From Zunongwangia mangrovi (lineage in GTDB: Bacteria; Bacteroidota; Bacteroidia; Flavobacteriales; Flavobacteriaceae), in NCBI RefSeq assembly GCF_900112105.1, contig NZ_FOKV01000011.1:1-58002 (forward strand): 58,002 bases of DNA, in the 5' to 3' direction. Positions 27,723-36,113 of this stretch are shown here, piece after piece. The translations under genes and the position numbers were made by a program. The notes under the pieces were generated by a model. It made no database searches. It saw nothing but the letters and a program-made list of their open reading frames with translations, and was not told the origin of the DNA. Numbering within the stretch: position 1 is the stretch's first letter; every line of letters starts with the position of its first letter.

Positions 27723-27926
27723 ATGAAGCTTATCATTAAGCCTAGCGTTCAACATGGGATGTATAATTATAATATTAACCTACAATTTCAGCGTTCTAAT
27801 GTTGATGCTTCTGCCAAAATAAATCAAGCGTACATTCATGATTTATTGAGTGAATATAAACGACGCTCCCCTTCCAGACGTACTCCATACCTCATTAATA
27901 GTAAAATACAAGAATCAAGAAGCTAA
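27723..27926 (+). CDS. Small hypothetical protein, 67 aa
   Basis: The frame encodes a short basic protein (MKLIIKPSVQHGMYNYNINL; SEYKRRSPSRRTPYLINSK) with no signal peptide. I do not recognise it. It lies upstream of the histidine kinase gene, which starts 160 nt later in the same direction. The composition is protein-like, but the length leaves real doubt. Confidence 0.35.
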   Translation: MKLIIKPSVQHGMYNYNINLQFQRSNVDASAKINQAYIHDLLSEYKRRSPSRRTPYLINSKIQESRS

Positions 27927-28086
27927 AAAAATCATTTCATATCACCACCAGCACTAGTTTTCCCTCCTAAGAAGATCAGACACCAAAAGTTTACTGGATA
28001 ATTTTATATTTAAAACCTTATATTCTTAAATATTTCTGTACATTAAATTTTCGTAATTCATCTATCGAGCAAATTAATGTTATCCT

Positions 28087-30621
28087 ATGAGATCCCCCTT
28101 ATACCAGTTAATCCAAAAATCGGAAGCCTGTTTTGATTTTGCACAAAACCATGGCTATGATGGGATCATTCTTTTAAATTCCATCACTAATGAAATTTGG
28201 GCCAATGCCAGACTTGCTGATGTACTTGGCTATAAAGAGGATATTCCTCCTGCTATCCTCAATAGGATCAATAAAACTCATCTGGAGAAAAAACATCAGG
28301 ATATTGATATTTTATCAAAATCAGGGAAGTCCATCGCTTTTAAGGTATCCACTTTTCAGCAGGATACATTTCAAATCCTTGGATTACAGCAGAAAACAAA
28401 AAATATCGATCAAATTGATCAAAGAATACTTGCCATCCGAAGTCTCCTAACCAGTGCTAAACTTGCATTTTGGGAATGGAATATTCAAACCGGGGAGGTA
28501 TACTTAAGTCCGTTTTGGGCTCAAGAGTTAGGATACCGCATGGAAGAATTGCAACCTTTTTCGGTATCTACTTGGAGTGAATTAGCACATCCTGATGATG
28601 CAAAAAAATGTGAACGTCTATTACAGGAACATTTTGATGGCCACAGCCTGATTTATGAAAGCGAAGCTCGAATGCGACACCGGAATGGAAGGTTGATCTG
28701 GGTATATGACCAGGGGAAAGTGGTTAGCTGGAAGGATGATCAACCAGAATGGATGATCGGTTTTCATCAACAAATATCGGAAAGAAAAAATCAGGAAGAA
28801 GTCCTTAAAACCTTTATACGACAATTCCCCGCTGCCGTGGCGATGACCAATAAATCACTGGATATACTTTCCTATACTCAAGAATGGTTGGAAGAATTTC
28901 ATGCTGGTCAGGAGCTTAGCGTTAGTAAGATCGCCGAGTCTATTCCCCATATTCCAGCTATTACTGAAGGAATAGAGAGGATCATCAATAATGAGATACC
29001 GATCTTCGAAGAAATCATTAGAGAAGAGAACTCTTTCCAGGATAACTGGCGGGAATGGAAGATCACCCCATGGTACGATCAACAACATATTGGTGGAGTG
29101 ATCATTCAGGTGTCTAACCTTAATAAACTCAAAAAACTGGAACTTGAAAAATTACAGTATTTTCAATATATGGCTATGATTTGTGCCAACTTACCTGTAG
29201 CCATGATCGCCTGTGATACCCGGGGACGACTCACTTTGTATAATGACACCGCCAGAGAATGGTTTCACCTAAATGAATCGGCAGAGATTGGGGAACCGCA
29301 ATTTATCGACCATATTCAATTAAATGAATTGTCCGGAGATCAAATTTTTACCGATCATCCTTTACGAAAATTATTACGTAATGAAGAACTGAAAAATCGA
29401 CAGTTCACCATTCAAAATGATCAATACAAAAGAACACTTAAAGCGGATGGAATACAGTTATTTAACGAATTAGGTGAGATCATCGGAGTAGCTATGACAC
29501 TTTACGACATGAGTGATAGTATTGCGACAGAAAATCAGCTACGTCTTAGCGAACAGACCTTTAAAAACAGTTTTAAAAAAGCGCCGATAGGAATGGCTCT
29601 TGTTGATCTTGATGGATCATGGATGCGCGTGAATTCTAAAATATGTAAAATTCTAGGATACTCGAAGGAGGAACTTTTAAAAACAAATTTCCAACAAATC
29701 ACACATCCTGACGACCTGGATAGTGACCTTTATTTATTGAACGAAGTTAAGCTTGGAAAAAGAAAAAGTTATGAGCTCGAAAAAAGATATATTCATAAAA
29801 CCGGCAAAATAGTTAGTGTTATACTATCCGTTTCCGTAGTACGTGATCCTCAGAAAAATCCGCTATTTTATATTTCTCAATTAACAGATATTAGCTCTTT
29901 AAAAGCCTCCTCGGAAGCTCTAAAAAATGTTTTGGAAATCACCCAAAAACAAAATGATCGCCTTCATAATTTCGCCCATATCGTCTCGCATAATCTGCGC
30001 TCACACACCGGAAATATTAGTATGCTGCTTGACTTACTCCTAAGTCAGTATGATCAGCTTCGCCAGGAAGAAATTCCTCAAATGCTACTCACGGCCTCTA
30101 AACAATTAAATGAAACCATCTCTCATCTTAATGAAGTCGCCACACTACACGACACTAACGAAGACGAATTGGAATCCTTGGGACTTTCAAGTGTTATTGA
30201 GAAGGAACTGCATAATATTAACGCATATATCAAAGAAACAAAGATAAAAATTGAAAATAAAGTTGCTCCCGATGTTAAGGTCCTTGTAATTCCAGCCTAT
30301 TTAGAAAGTATTATATTTAACTTTGTTACTAACGCGATTAAATATCGATCCTTCGATAAAGCACCAAAATTAAGCTTTCGATCGAAGTATATTAATAGTT
30401 TCGTGATGTTGGAAATCCAAGATAATGGACTGGGAATAGATTTAGAAAAGCATGGTCACAAACTATTTGGTATGTATAAAACCTTCCATAAGCATAAAGA
30501 AGCAAGAGGAATTGGATTATTTATCACCAAAAATCAAATTGAAGCTATGGGTGGAAAAATCGAAGTCGAGAGCACACCAAACATTGGGACCACTTTTAAG
30601 ATATTTTTGAAACATGCCTAA
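28087..30621 (+). CDS. Multi-PAS sensor histidine kinase
   Basis: 844 residues without membrane segments, so a cytoplasmic sensor. PAS-type modules fill residues 1-610: one degenerate (about 12-110), a PAS_3 unit (about 115-235; AFWEWNIQTGEVYLSPFW, HPDDAKKCERL), two weaker ones (about 240-480) and a clear one (about 490-610; APIGMALVDLDGSWMRVNSK). The dimerisation helix carries the phospho-accepting His635 in VSHNLRSHTGN. The ATPase domain shows NFVTNAIKYRS, QDNGLGIDL and ARGIGLFITKNQIEAMGG. The stop overlaps the start of the response regulator gene by 8 nt, so the pair forms one system. The signal is unknown. The several PAS modules may bind cofactors, but none shows the flavin-binding motif of LOV domains. 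Confidence 0.95.
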   Translation: MRSPLYQLIQKSEACFDFAQNHGYDGIILLNSITNEIWANARLADVLGYKEDIPPAILNRINKTHLEKKHQDIDILSKSGKSIAFKVSTFQQDTFQILGLQQKTKNIDQIDQRILAIRSLLTSAKLAFWEWNIQTGEVYLSPFWAQELGYRMEELQPFSVSTWSELAHPDDAKKCERLLQEHFDGHSLIYESEARMRHRNGRLIWVYDQGKVVSWKDDQPEWMIGFHQQISERKNQEEVLKTFIRQFPAAVAMTNKSLDILSYTQEWLEEFHAGQELSVSKIAESIPHIPAITEGIERIINNEIPIFEEIIREENSFQDNWREWKITPWYDQQHIGGVIIQVSNLNKLKKLELEKLQYFQYMAMICANLPVAMIACDTRGRLTLYNDTAREWFHLNESAEIGEPQFIDHIQLNELSGDQIFTDHPLRKLLRNEELKNRQFTIQNDQYKRTLKADGIQLFNELGEIIGVAMTLYDMSDSIATENQLRLSEQTFKNSFKKAPIGMALVDLDGSWMRVNSKICKILGYSKEELLKTNFQQITHPDDLDSDLYLLNEVKLGKRKSYELEKRYIHKTGKIVSVILSVSVVRDPQKNPLFYISQLTDISSLKASSEALKNVLEITQKQNDRLHNFAHIVSHNLRSHTGNISMLLDLLLSQYDQLRQEEIPQMLLTASKQLNETISHLNEVATLHDTNEDELESLGLSSVIEKELHNINAYIKETKIKIENKVAPDVKVLVIPAYLESIIFNFVTNAIKYRSFDKAPKLSFRSKYINSFVMLEIQDNGLGIDLEKHGHKLFGMYKTFHKHKEARGIGLFITKNQIEAMGGKIEVESTPNIGTTFKIFLKHA

Positions 30622-31003
30622 AACATTTCATACGTATATCATTGACGATGATCCCGTCTTTATTTTTGGGTTGAAGTTTCTTCTGAATATGGAAAATTTT
30701 GCGCAGCAAATCAAAACTTTCCCTAATGGAGAAGAAGCCATCGCAGAACTACAAAAAAATGAAAAGTTGCCGGAAATTATTTTCTTAGATCTTAATATGC
30801 CGGTAATGGATGGCTGGGAGTTTCTTGATTGGTTTGTTCTTCAGGAAAAGCTGGCTCCAATCGCCATCTACGTGACCTCCTCCTCTATTGATCCCCGTGA
30901 TTTAGATAGGGTCAAAAAATATGGCTCTAAAATTAGAGGATATCATCATAAGCCCTTACGTAAGGAACAAATCGATAATATAAGAAAGCAAGTAGAAGAA
31001 TAA
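30614..31003 (+). CDS. Single-domain CheY-like response regulator
   Basis: 129 residues, receiver domain only: acidic pocket D11-D12, phosphoacceptor D59 in FLDLNMPVMDG, T88 and K113 in YHHKPL. All catalytic residues are present. It starts inside the kinase gene (8-nt overlap) and should receive phosphate from His635 of that kinase. With no output domain it must act by protein contact or pass phosphate on. Confidence 0.95.
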   Translation: MPKTFHTYIIDDDPVFIFGLKFLLNMENFAQQIKTFPNGEEAIAELQKNEKLPEIIFLDLNMPVMDGWEFLDWFVLQEKLAPIAIYVTSSSIDPRDLDRVKKYGSKIRGYHHKPLRKEQIDNIRKQVEE

Positions 31004-31037
31004 CGTAAATTTTTTAGACCATTTTAACTATATAGTT

Positions 31038-31487
31038 CTAGACCCCATGATCAGCCAGTTGTAATCTCACCCAATCAATATTACATTGGCTTTTAAAGTC
31101 AAACCATGCCTCCCGATAAGCCGATTGCTCCACTTGATATTTAAAGTGTCGAAATGGTCCGGGTCTTCTCAAAGTTTCTTCTAAGGAAGATCGAAAATTC
31201 AAAGAATCTACTTTATTTGCTACAAAATCTTCCATCACCTGAAAAGATTGGAAGGAACTCATTTGCTCTATTCGAATATAATGCTCCTGATCCCCTGCAA
31301 CCTTATCAATGATATCTTGCCAGGGGTTGGACTCACCATAAAACAAATCAATGTCTTTTGGGTAATATTCCACTAAAGCTTGCTCAGTATGTAAAAAGCA
31401 TATATGCCCGCAATCAATTAATTCCGCTATCTCTTTAATGATATCATCATCGTAGTTCACACCAAAATCTAAAATATTTTGTTCCAA
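31038..31487 (-). CDS. UPF0158 family protein
   Basis: 149 residues resembling UPF0158: IIKEIAELIDCGHICFLHTE, then the family hallmark MEDFVANKV with EETLRRPGPFRHFKYQVE and YREAWFDFKSQ near the C-terminus. The role of the family is unknown. It converges on the response regulator gene with only 34 nt between the stops. Confidence 0.8.
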   Translation of the reverse strand: MEQNILDFGVNYDDDIIKEIAELIDCGHICFLHTEQALVEYYPKDIDLFYGESNPWQDIIDKVAGDQEHYIRIEQMSSFQSFQVMEDFVANKVDSLNFRSSLEETLRRPGPFRHFKYQVEQSAYREAWFDFKSQCNIDWVRLQLADHGV

Positions 31488-31913
31488 AGCCTAACAGGTT
31501 CTACCACTAAAATAAGTAAAATATAAATCAGATTAGCTACGACTTCCAGTTTGTTGGTCTTTTTAATCTTAAATTTCAATCTCCACGGATAGATAGTCCG
31601 AAAAGCTTATTCAGCCTTTACAGACTTATAGCTTTACTCTCGGAAGATTCAATAATATCAGTCTCAATGATAAATGGGCGATGTCCAATCGATTCTTTGA
31701 TTGCCTGTCATTTTAATCTAAAACCAATAACTTTTTCCAAATAATTTTAAAAATCAGATAAACAATAAAGGATCAGTAGACAACCTCATATTGCAATAAC
31801 ATAGCTATAATCAGATATCAATCAAAGCTTATAAAAAACACGCATAAGTTATAATTTAAGCGATTTTCAATGCTAAGATCTACACGTTCAAAAATCATAT
31901 TAGCTATTTCAAT

Positions 31914-32060
31914 TTAAAATAATCTGAAACCTTTTTTTATTAGAAAGGACTTTAAACGTTTATTGGATTTTATAGTTTTTTCTAAGAGAATGATGGCCAG
32001 AATCAAGACAACTAAACCAATCATGATAAATAATACTTCTACCGAACTGATTTCTTTCAT
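31914..32060 (-). CDS. Small membrane protein, 48 aa
   Basis: ATG at 32060 and TAA at 31914. The peptide is MKEISSVEVLFIMIGLVVLI followed by LAIILLEKTIKSNKR and a basic tail. It has one transmembrane helix with a short N-terminus and a positively charged C-terminus, which predicts an N-out or dimer-forming small inner-membrane peptide. It is too short for automatic length cut-offs. I know no family for it. Confidence 0.5.
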   Translation of the reverse strand: MKEISSVEVLFIMIGLVVLILAIILLEKTIKSNKRLKSFLIKKGFRLF

Positions 32061-32678
32061 ATTATGTTATCCTGAAAATAGAAAAAGAGAGCAATTGGGG
32101 CTACTCTCCTTTTAGAAACTAAATAAGTAACTAACCAACTCTATTTCAATCCGCAATTTTAGCCTAATTTAGTTTAATCATAATTATATAAAATTAAACA
32201 AATCATAATTGACAACTAATTAACTATTGTTCAAATTATTATTGCTGCGGAAAATTCTGTACTAATTTTGAGATCTGGCCTTCCTGAATACAAAAAATAG
32301 TAGGGATATTACCCTTACAAAAGGGTTCTATGATAAATTTATATAGATCGTAAACAATCACTTTCCAAAATGAATGCTATCGCTGATCAAATTAAATTGC
32401 GAAAAAATAATCTCATTATCGTCTGAAATATTGATTATTAAAGAATTGATTCATTCTATATATTTCCATTACCACAGAGCACTGAGTTTCTTAACACCTG
32501 ATTATAAATATCTAAAAACCCTAAATATTATTTATAACGTCTTCATCCCCATTGCTCCTCCTAAATCGATCTCACTTTTCATTTAGTTTCCCTTCCGGCT
32601 ATGGTACTGTTTCTTCCTAACCGGTTTTTAATTCACTCCAGTTGCCCCTTAGCCTTCTTTTTTTGGGTTGCAAAACAC

Positions 32679-32757
32679 CAATATTTTGAAGTTGAACCGG
32701 ACTGCATAAGCCGCTCCCCTACTCGCTTTTATAAGTCCTTATCAATCCAAAATATTG
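32679..32757. repeat. 10-bp inverted repeat upstream of the mobilisation module
   Basis: CAATATTTTG (32679-32688) and CAAAATATTG (32748-32757) are exact inverted copies 59 bp apart, in a stretch of higher GC than the flanks. They could be regulator sites or mark the left edge of the mobile module. Confidence 0.4.
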
Positions 32758-32971
32758 AAAACGTGTAAGCATCAAAAAAAGATAACAGCTATACGGCACT
32801 ATGGGAAGTAAATCAAAACAGTTCAATATGAAATCAACAGCTACATATCTATTCGGAAGGAAACTAAAAAATCAAAAAATAGAAAAACGCTTCCGGATAT
32901 AATAAGTAAATCAATTTTTTTAATCAATGTGTAACCGTCTGCCTCCGGGTAGACCTCTAAAACTTTTAATT

Positions 32972-33310
32972 ATGAGTAATCTAAGAAACAAAGTGCAGTT
33001 AATCGGAAATGTAGGACAAGAACCTAGCACCACCAAGCTTGACAATGGTAAAAAAGTAGCTCGTTTATCATTGGCGACCAATGAAAACTACAAAAACAGT
33101 AAAGGTGAAAAGATACAATCCACCGACTGGCATACTGTAGTGGCTTGGGGTAAAACTGCTGAAATCATTGAAAATTATGTAAGCAAAGGCAAAGAAATTG
33201 CCGTAGAGGGAAAATTAACTTCTCGTTCCTATGAGGATAAAGAAGGGGTAAAAAGATATGTTACCGAAGTGCTAGCTTCTGAAATCCTATTATTAGGTGG
33301 TAAAGCGTAA
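32972..33310 (+). CDS. ssb: Single-stranded DNA-binding protein of the mobile module
   Basis: 112 residues starting MSNLRNKVQLIGNVGQEP; the frame is open 15 codons further, but homology begins here. It is an OB-fold SSB (KVARLSLATNENYKNSKGE, DWHTVVAWGKTAEIIENYV, GKEIAVEGKLTSRSYED). It is unusually short: it ends directly after the fold (LLLGGKA) and lacks the acidic C-terminal tip that housekeeping SSBs use to recruit partners. This is usual for SSBs carried by mobile elements. It should coat the transferred strand. A terminator follows. Confidence 0.93.
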   Translation: MSNLRNKVQLIGNVGQEPSTTKLDNGKKVARLSLATNENYKNSKGEKIQSTDWHTVVAWGKTAEIIENYVSKGKEIAVEGKLTSRSYEDKEGVKRYVTEVLASEILLLGGKA

Positions 33311-33321
33311 ACTTTAAAATC

Positions 33322-33358
33322 AAAGAGGGCGTCACCGTCAAAAATTGCGCCCTCTTTT
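33322..33358 (+). terminator. Terminator after ssb
   Basis: The 10-bp stem AAAGAGGGCG / CGCCCTCTTT is followed by TTAATT, beginning 12 nt after the ssb stop. Confidence 0.7.
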
Positions 33359-33384
33359 AATTATTCACTTTAAAAAAATGAACA

Positions 33385-33834
33385 ATGAAAGACAAAGTTA
33401 ATGAAATACAGATAAGCTATCGGGAAAAAATCAAAACCTTAAAATCTGACCCGATCAAAAGTTCCAAGCACGCAGCGGAATTACTTTATAATAACTGGGA
33501 TAAAGGAACTATAGGTTTACAGGAAAGCTTTAAAATCCTGTTGTTGAATAATTCTAATAAAGTGAAAGGGGTTTACCCTTTATCCGTTGGAGGTATTACG
33601 GGTACTTTGGTAGATATTCGCATTCTTTTTGCAATTGTATTAAAGACCTTATCCGTAGGGATTCTACTAGCCCATAATCATCCAAGCTATAAACTTGTAC
33701 CCAGTGAAGCGGACAGACGATTGACCCGTAAAATTAAAGAGGCGGCTCAGCTTCTTGATATTAATGTTTTGGATCATATCATTATCGCTCCTAATGGAGA
33801 TTATTACAGTTTTGCCGATAATGGATTGTTATAA
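33385..33834 (+). CDS. RadC-like JAMM/MPN domain protein
   Basis: 149 residues of the RadC (DUF2466) type with the metalloprotease-like JAMM signature AHNHPSYKLVPSEAD, giving two His and an Asp. LLLNNSNKVKGVYPLSVGGI precedes it and DHIIIAPNGDYYSFAD follows. The N-terminal HhH region of full-length RadC is absent. Such short forms are common on mobile elements in Bacteroidota. The role in DNA metabolism is unclear. It lies 75 nt after ssb, behind the terminator. Confidence 0.9.
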   Translation: MKDKVNEIQISYREKIKTLKSDPIKSSKHAAELLYNNWDKGTIGLQESFKILLLNNSNKVKGVYPLSVGGITGTLVDIRILFAIVLKTLSVGILLAHNHPSYKLVPSEADRRLTRKIKEAAQLLDINVLDHIIIAPNGDYYSFADNGLL

Positions 33835-33846
33835 TTTGAAATTTCA

Positions 33847-34047
33847 ATGATGGGCTATTTGAGTTATACTAAGCTTGATAGTGAAACACAGGAAGGCTTG
33901 ATTTCGATGTCTAAAAAAGAAGTTGAAATTCGCTTCGGCAAGCAGTTAAAAAGCTATGCCCAACATCACTGCGCCAATTACGACAAACTGTTGGAAGAGC
34001 AAACGATACGAAATTTATACAATTATTATTTTGTATTCAAAATGTAA
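33847..34047 (+). CDS. Small hypothetical protein of the mobile module, 66 aa
   Basis: A short charged protein (MMGYLSYTKLDSETQEGLIS; KSYAQHHCANYDKLLEEQTI) with no signal or membrane segment. It starts 12 nt after the RadC-like gene and is followed by a terminator, so it is likely translated as the last gene of that unit. The family is unknown to me. Confidence 0.6.
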   Translation: MMGYLSYTKLDSETQEGLISMSKKEVEIRFGKQLKSYAQHHCANYDKLLEEQTIRNLYNYYFVFKM

Positions 34048-34066
34048 CGACTAAAAACCACCAAAC

Positions 34067-34092
34067 AAGCCCTTATTAAATGAGGGCTTTTT
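34067..34092 (+). terminator. Terminator after the RadC-like/66-aa unit
   Basis: The stem AAGCCCT / AGGGCTT with a 9-nt loop is followed by TTTTCT, 20 nt after the stop of the 66-aa frame. Confidence 0.75.
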
Positions 34093-34129
34093 CTATGGGG
34101 TATTTCTTTTAAATCGTATCTTTAGAAAG

Positions 34130-34340
34130 TTGACTGACAACACTTTTGGTCATTATTTAATCCCGATTATTGGGTGATTTGACTTTCCTTAAATGACCAA
34201 TCCATAAAATAATAAAGGCATTTCACATTGGTGGGATGTCTGGAAATTTGGGTCCCTGCGGGACGGAAATTGGAATAGCAAGAGGGTGACACGCATAGCG
34301 ATGTCTCAGTCCTTTTTTACTACTTAAAATACTGGTTTTC
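34130..34340. other. Candidate origin of transfer (oriT) region
   Basis: This non-coding stretch directly upstream of the mobilisation genes is full of inverted repeats. GGTCAT (34148) and ATGACC (34193) bracket CCCGATTATTGGG, and a compact hairpin GTCCC-TGC-GGGAC lies at 34252-34264. Repeat-rich DNA between accessory genes and the BfmA gene is where mobilisable elements of this type keep oriT. No nick-site consensus can be assigned by eye. Confidence 0.4.
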
Positions 34341-34380
34341 AATTACTTAAAATTACTCAAAACATTGACTATCAGTGCTT

Positions 34381-34433
34381 TTTACTGTAAATCCCTTCAA
34401 ATCCCCCGTAAACAGGCAATTTTTTACAGTAAA
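34381..34433. promoter_or_regulatory. Pair of TTTACWGTAAA palindromes before bfmA
   Basis: TTTACTGTAAA (34381-34391) and TTTACAGTAAA (34423-34433) are 11-bp palindromes, differing only at the central base and 42 bp apart (four helical turns). The second ends one base before the bfmA ATG. They look like operator sites for an autoregulating protein, plausibly the ribbon-helix-helix-like BfmA. Confidence 0.5.
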
Positions 34434-34434
34434 T

Positions 34435-35055
34435 ATGGAAAGTCAATATCAAAAATACCGGTTTTCAGCCATCAGTATTAAAAAGGCAGTCGCGGATCGA
34501 TTTCGAAAATTCTCCCGTGAACTTTCCCTATCCAATACCGATACCATGGAAGCTATGCTTAACTTTTTTTCCTACAATAATCTCCTCCCCTCCGATGACT
34601 TGGGAATTAAAAGTGATACTACCCGAAAGCGAATTAATGCCCTGATCGCCATTGTCCGAAATATCGAAAAACAACAAACCCTGCCTACCAAAGCTATGCT
34701 CGATACCTTATTCCAGGAAATCACCCAGGTCCAACATGATGAGGAGGAAGAGGATTTTTTTGAAGTCTTTAATGACGGTGGTAGTGAGAGGGGTAGCGAG
34801 AAGAGTAATGAGAAGGATGGTGAGAAGGGGATTTTTAATCCTGATACAGGGAACAATAAAGAATTAACCCGTGATGAACAGCTCCTCTATTACCAAAACC
34901 GTTATACCGAAATGCAACAGGAACTTAGTCACTATAAAAATCTGTTTCTGCAATTATCGGGACAGCTGCGCTATACCAAAAATACCTTTGGTAAAGACTT
35001 CTATAAACTTGAAATCTCCCCCGAGGAGTTTGAAAAACTACGAAATAACTTCTAA
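34435..35055 (+). CDS. BfmA/BtgA-type mobilisation accessory protein
   Basis: 206 residues from ATG 34435 (MESQYQKYRFSAISIKKAVA); the frame is open 20 codons upstream, but homology starts here. The N-terminus (about 5-60) resembles a ribbon-helix-helix DNA-binding domain and ends in the BfmA-like NTDTMEAMLNFF. An acidic, low-complexity linker (EEEEDFFEVF; SERGSEKSNEKDGEK) follows, then a C-terminal coiled coil (LLYYQNRYTEMQQELSHYKN). Such proteins bind oriT and help the relaxase. It lies 11 nt before the relaxase gene. Confidence 0.85.
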   Translation: MESQYQKYRFSAISIKKAVADRFRKFSRELSLSNTDTMEAMLNFFSYNNLLPSDDLGIKSDTTRKRINALIAIVRNIEKQQTLPTKAMLDTLFQEITQVQHDEEEEDFFEVFNDGGSERGSEKSNEKDGEKGIFNPDTGNNKELTRDEQLLYYQNRYTEMQQELSHYKNLFLQLSGQLRYTKNTFGKDFYKLEISPEEFEKLRNNF

Positions 35056-35066
35056 ACATCTATTCT

Positions 35067-36101
35067 ATGTATATCACTATATCTGCCCAAAAGACAAATG
35101 CGGGATTCCCGAAAAGTTCAGGTTCTTTTGTTAAATACCTGGAAAAAGAAAATGAAGGTCTTCAGCCCGATGAAATGGAATATTTCTTTGATCAGTCACA
35201 GGATCGGATTCAACCGGAACAGGTGATTCAGGAAATTGATCATAATACGGCTAAACTGAAACAAAAAGAACCGAAATTCTATTCCATTACCCTTAACCCG
35301 AGTGAGCGCGAATTAAAAGCCATAAAGGATGCTCCGCAGGCCTTGCGAGAATTTACCCGGGAGGCCATGAAAGATTATGCTAAAGCTTTTCACCGTGAAA
35401 TCGATGGTCGCCCCGTGAAGGTTGATGATATTAAATATTATGCGAAAATTGAACGACATCGATCCTTTAAAGGCCATGATCTACAGATCCGCGAAAACCA
35501 ATCCTTTGCTACCAAAATCCTGGCACTCAAAAATGAAATTAGGAATATTGAACAGGGGCGACAAACCGGGAATATCAAAGCACTGAACAAGCAAATTATC
35601 AAACTGGAACAAAAAGCGCCGCATCAACTTCGTGGACAACGCATCGTTCGCGGCATGGAAAAACCGGGATTTCAGAGTCATATCCATATTGTCGTTAGTC
35701 GAAAGGATCGCTCAAATCGATACAGCCTCTCCCCCGGAAGTAAACACCGGGCTTCCGAAGTGGAACTTCATGGGAAAAGTATTAAACGGGGCTTTGATCG
35801 TAACCAGTTTTTTAACAATGCGGAAAAAAGCTTCGACCGACTTTTTAATTACCAGCGGAACTTTGCCGAAGCCTACCAATCCCGGAAGCTGCTTCTTAAA
35901 GAGCCTAAATCGTATTTTTTGAGCTTACAAAAGCTTCCCATAAAGGAACAGAAACTGGCCTTCTCCCTATTACAAAAAGCGGGGATCAACGCTCCTAAAC
36001 TTCATATCCCTAAAAATAACCTGGAACTGACCCTAAAAGCAATCCATCAGCTTAAACGTGGAGTGAAACGTGCTATTGAGGCAGGATCTATCGGAATTTA
36101 A
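35067..36101 (+). CDS. MobB-type relaxase
   Basis: 344 residues. The N-terminus, MYITISAQKTNAGFPKSSGS, is typical of Bacteroidota MobB/BtgB-like relaxases. The metal-binding histidine motif is visible as FQSHIHIVVSRKD (about residues 208-220). FVKYLEKEN near position 27 and IKYYAKIERHRSFKGHD near position 122 hold candidate catalytic tyrosines. It should nick oriT and lead the strand into the recipient. It lies between bfmA and the coupling ATPase with 11- and 12-nt gaps, so all three form one operon. Confidence 0.9.
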   Translation: MYITISAQKTNAGFPKSSGSFVKYLEKENEGLQPDEMEYFFDQSQDRIQPEQVIQEIDHNTAKLKQKEPKFYSITLNPSERELKAIKDAPQALREFTREAMKDYAKAFHREIDGRPVKVDDIKYYAKIERHRSFKGHDLQIRENQSFATKILALKNEIRNIEQGRQTGNIKALNKQIIKLEQKAPHQLRGQRIVRGMEKPGFQSHIHIVVSRKDRSNRYSLSPGSKHRASEVELHGKSIKRGFDRNQFFNNAEKSFDRLFNYQRNFAEAYQSRKLLLKEPKSYFLSLQKLPIKEQKLAFSLLQKAGINAPKLHIPKNNLELTLKAIHQLKRGVKRAIEAGSIGI

Positions 36102-36113
36102 ATCTTTTTAACT

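Larger units (their letters stand above)
31488..32926. other. Long AT-rich gap with few genes
   Basis: About 1.4 kb between the UPF0158 gene and the mobilisation module. It holds one credible small membrane protein (31914-32060) and an inverted repeat (32679-32757). A non-convincing plus-strand frame of 70 codons lies at 32374, and a 24-codon frame at 32828-32902. A minus-strand stretch near 31640-31710 reads IKESIGHRPFIIETDIIESS with no start and may be gene debris. Confidence 0.5.

Noticed and set aside
32374-32586. 70-codon plus-strand frame in the gap before the mobilisation module
   Set aside because: Its composition is that of random AT-rich DNA (many Ile, Leu, Tyr), with no start context and no family-like features.
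34572-34856. 94-codon minus-strand frame opposite bfmA, rich in Ser
   Set aside because: It mirrors the acidic repetitive linker of BfmA; the Ser-rich run is an artefact of the GAG/GAA codons on the other strand.
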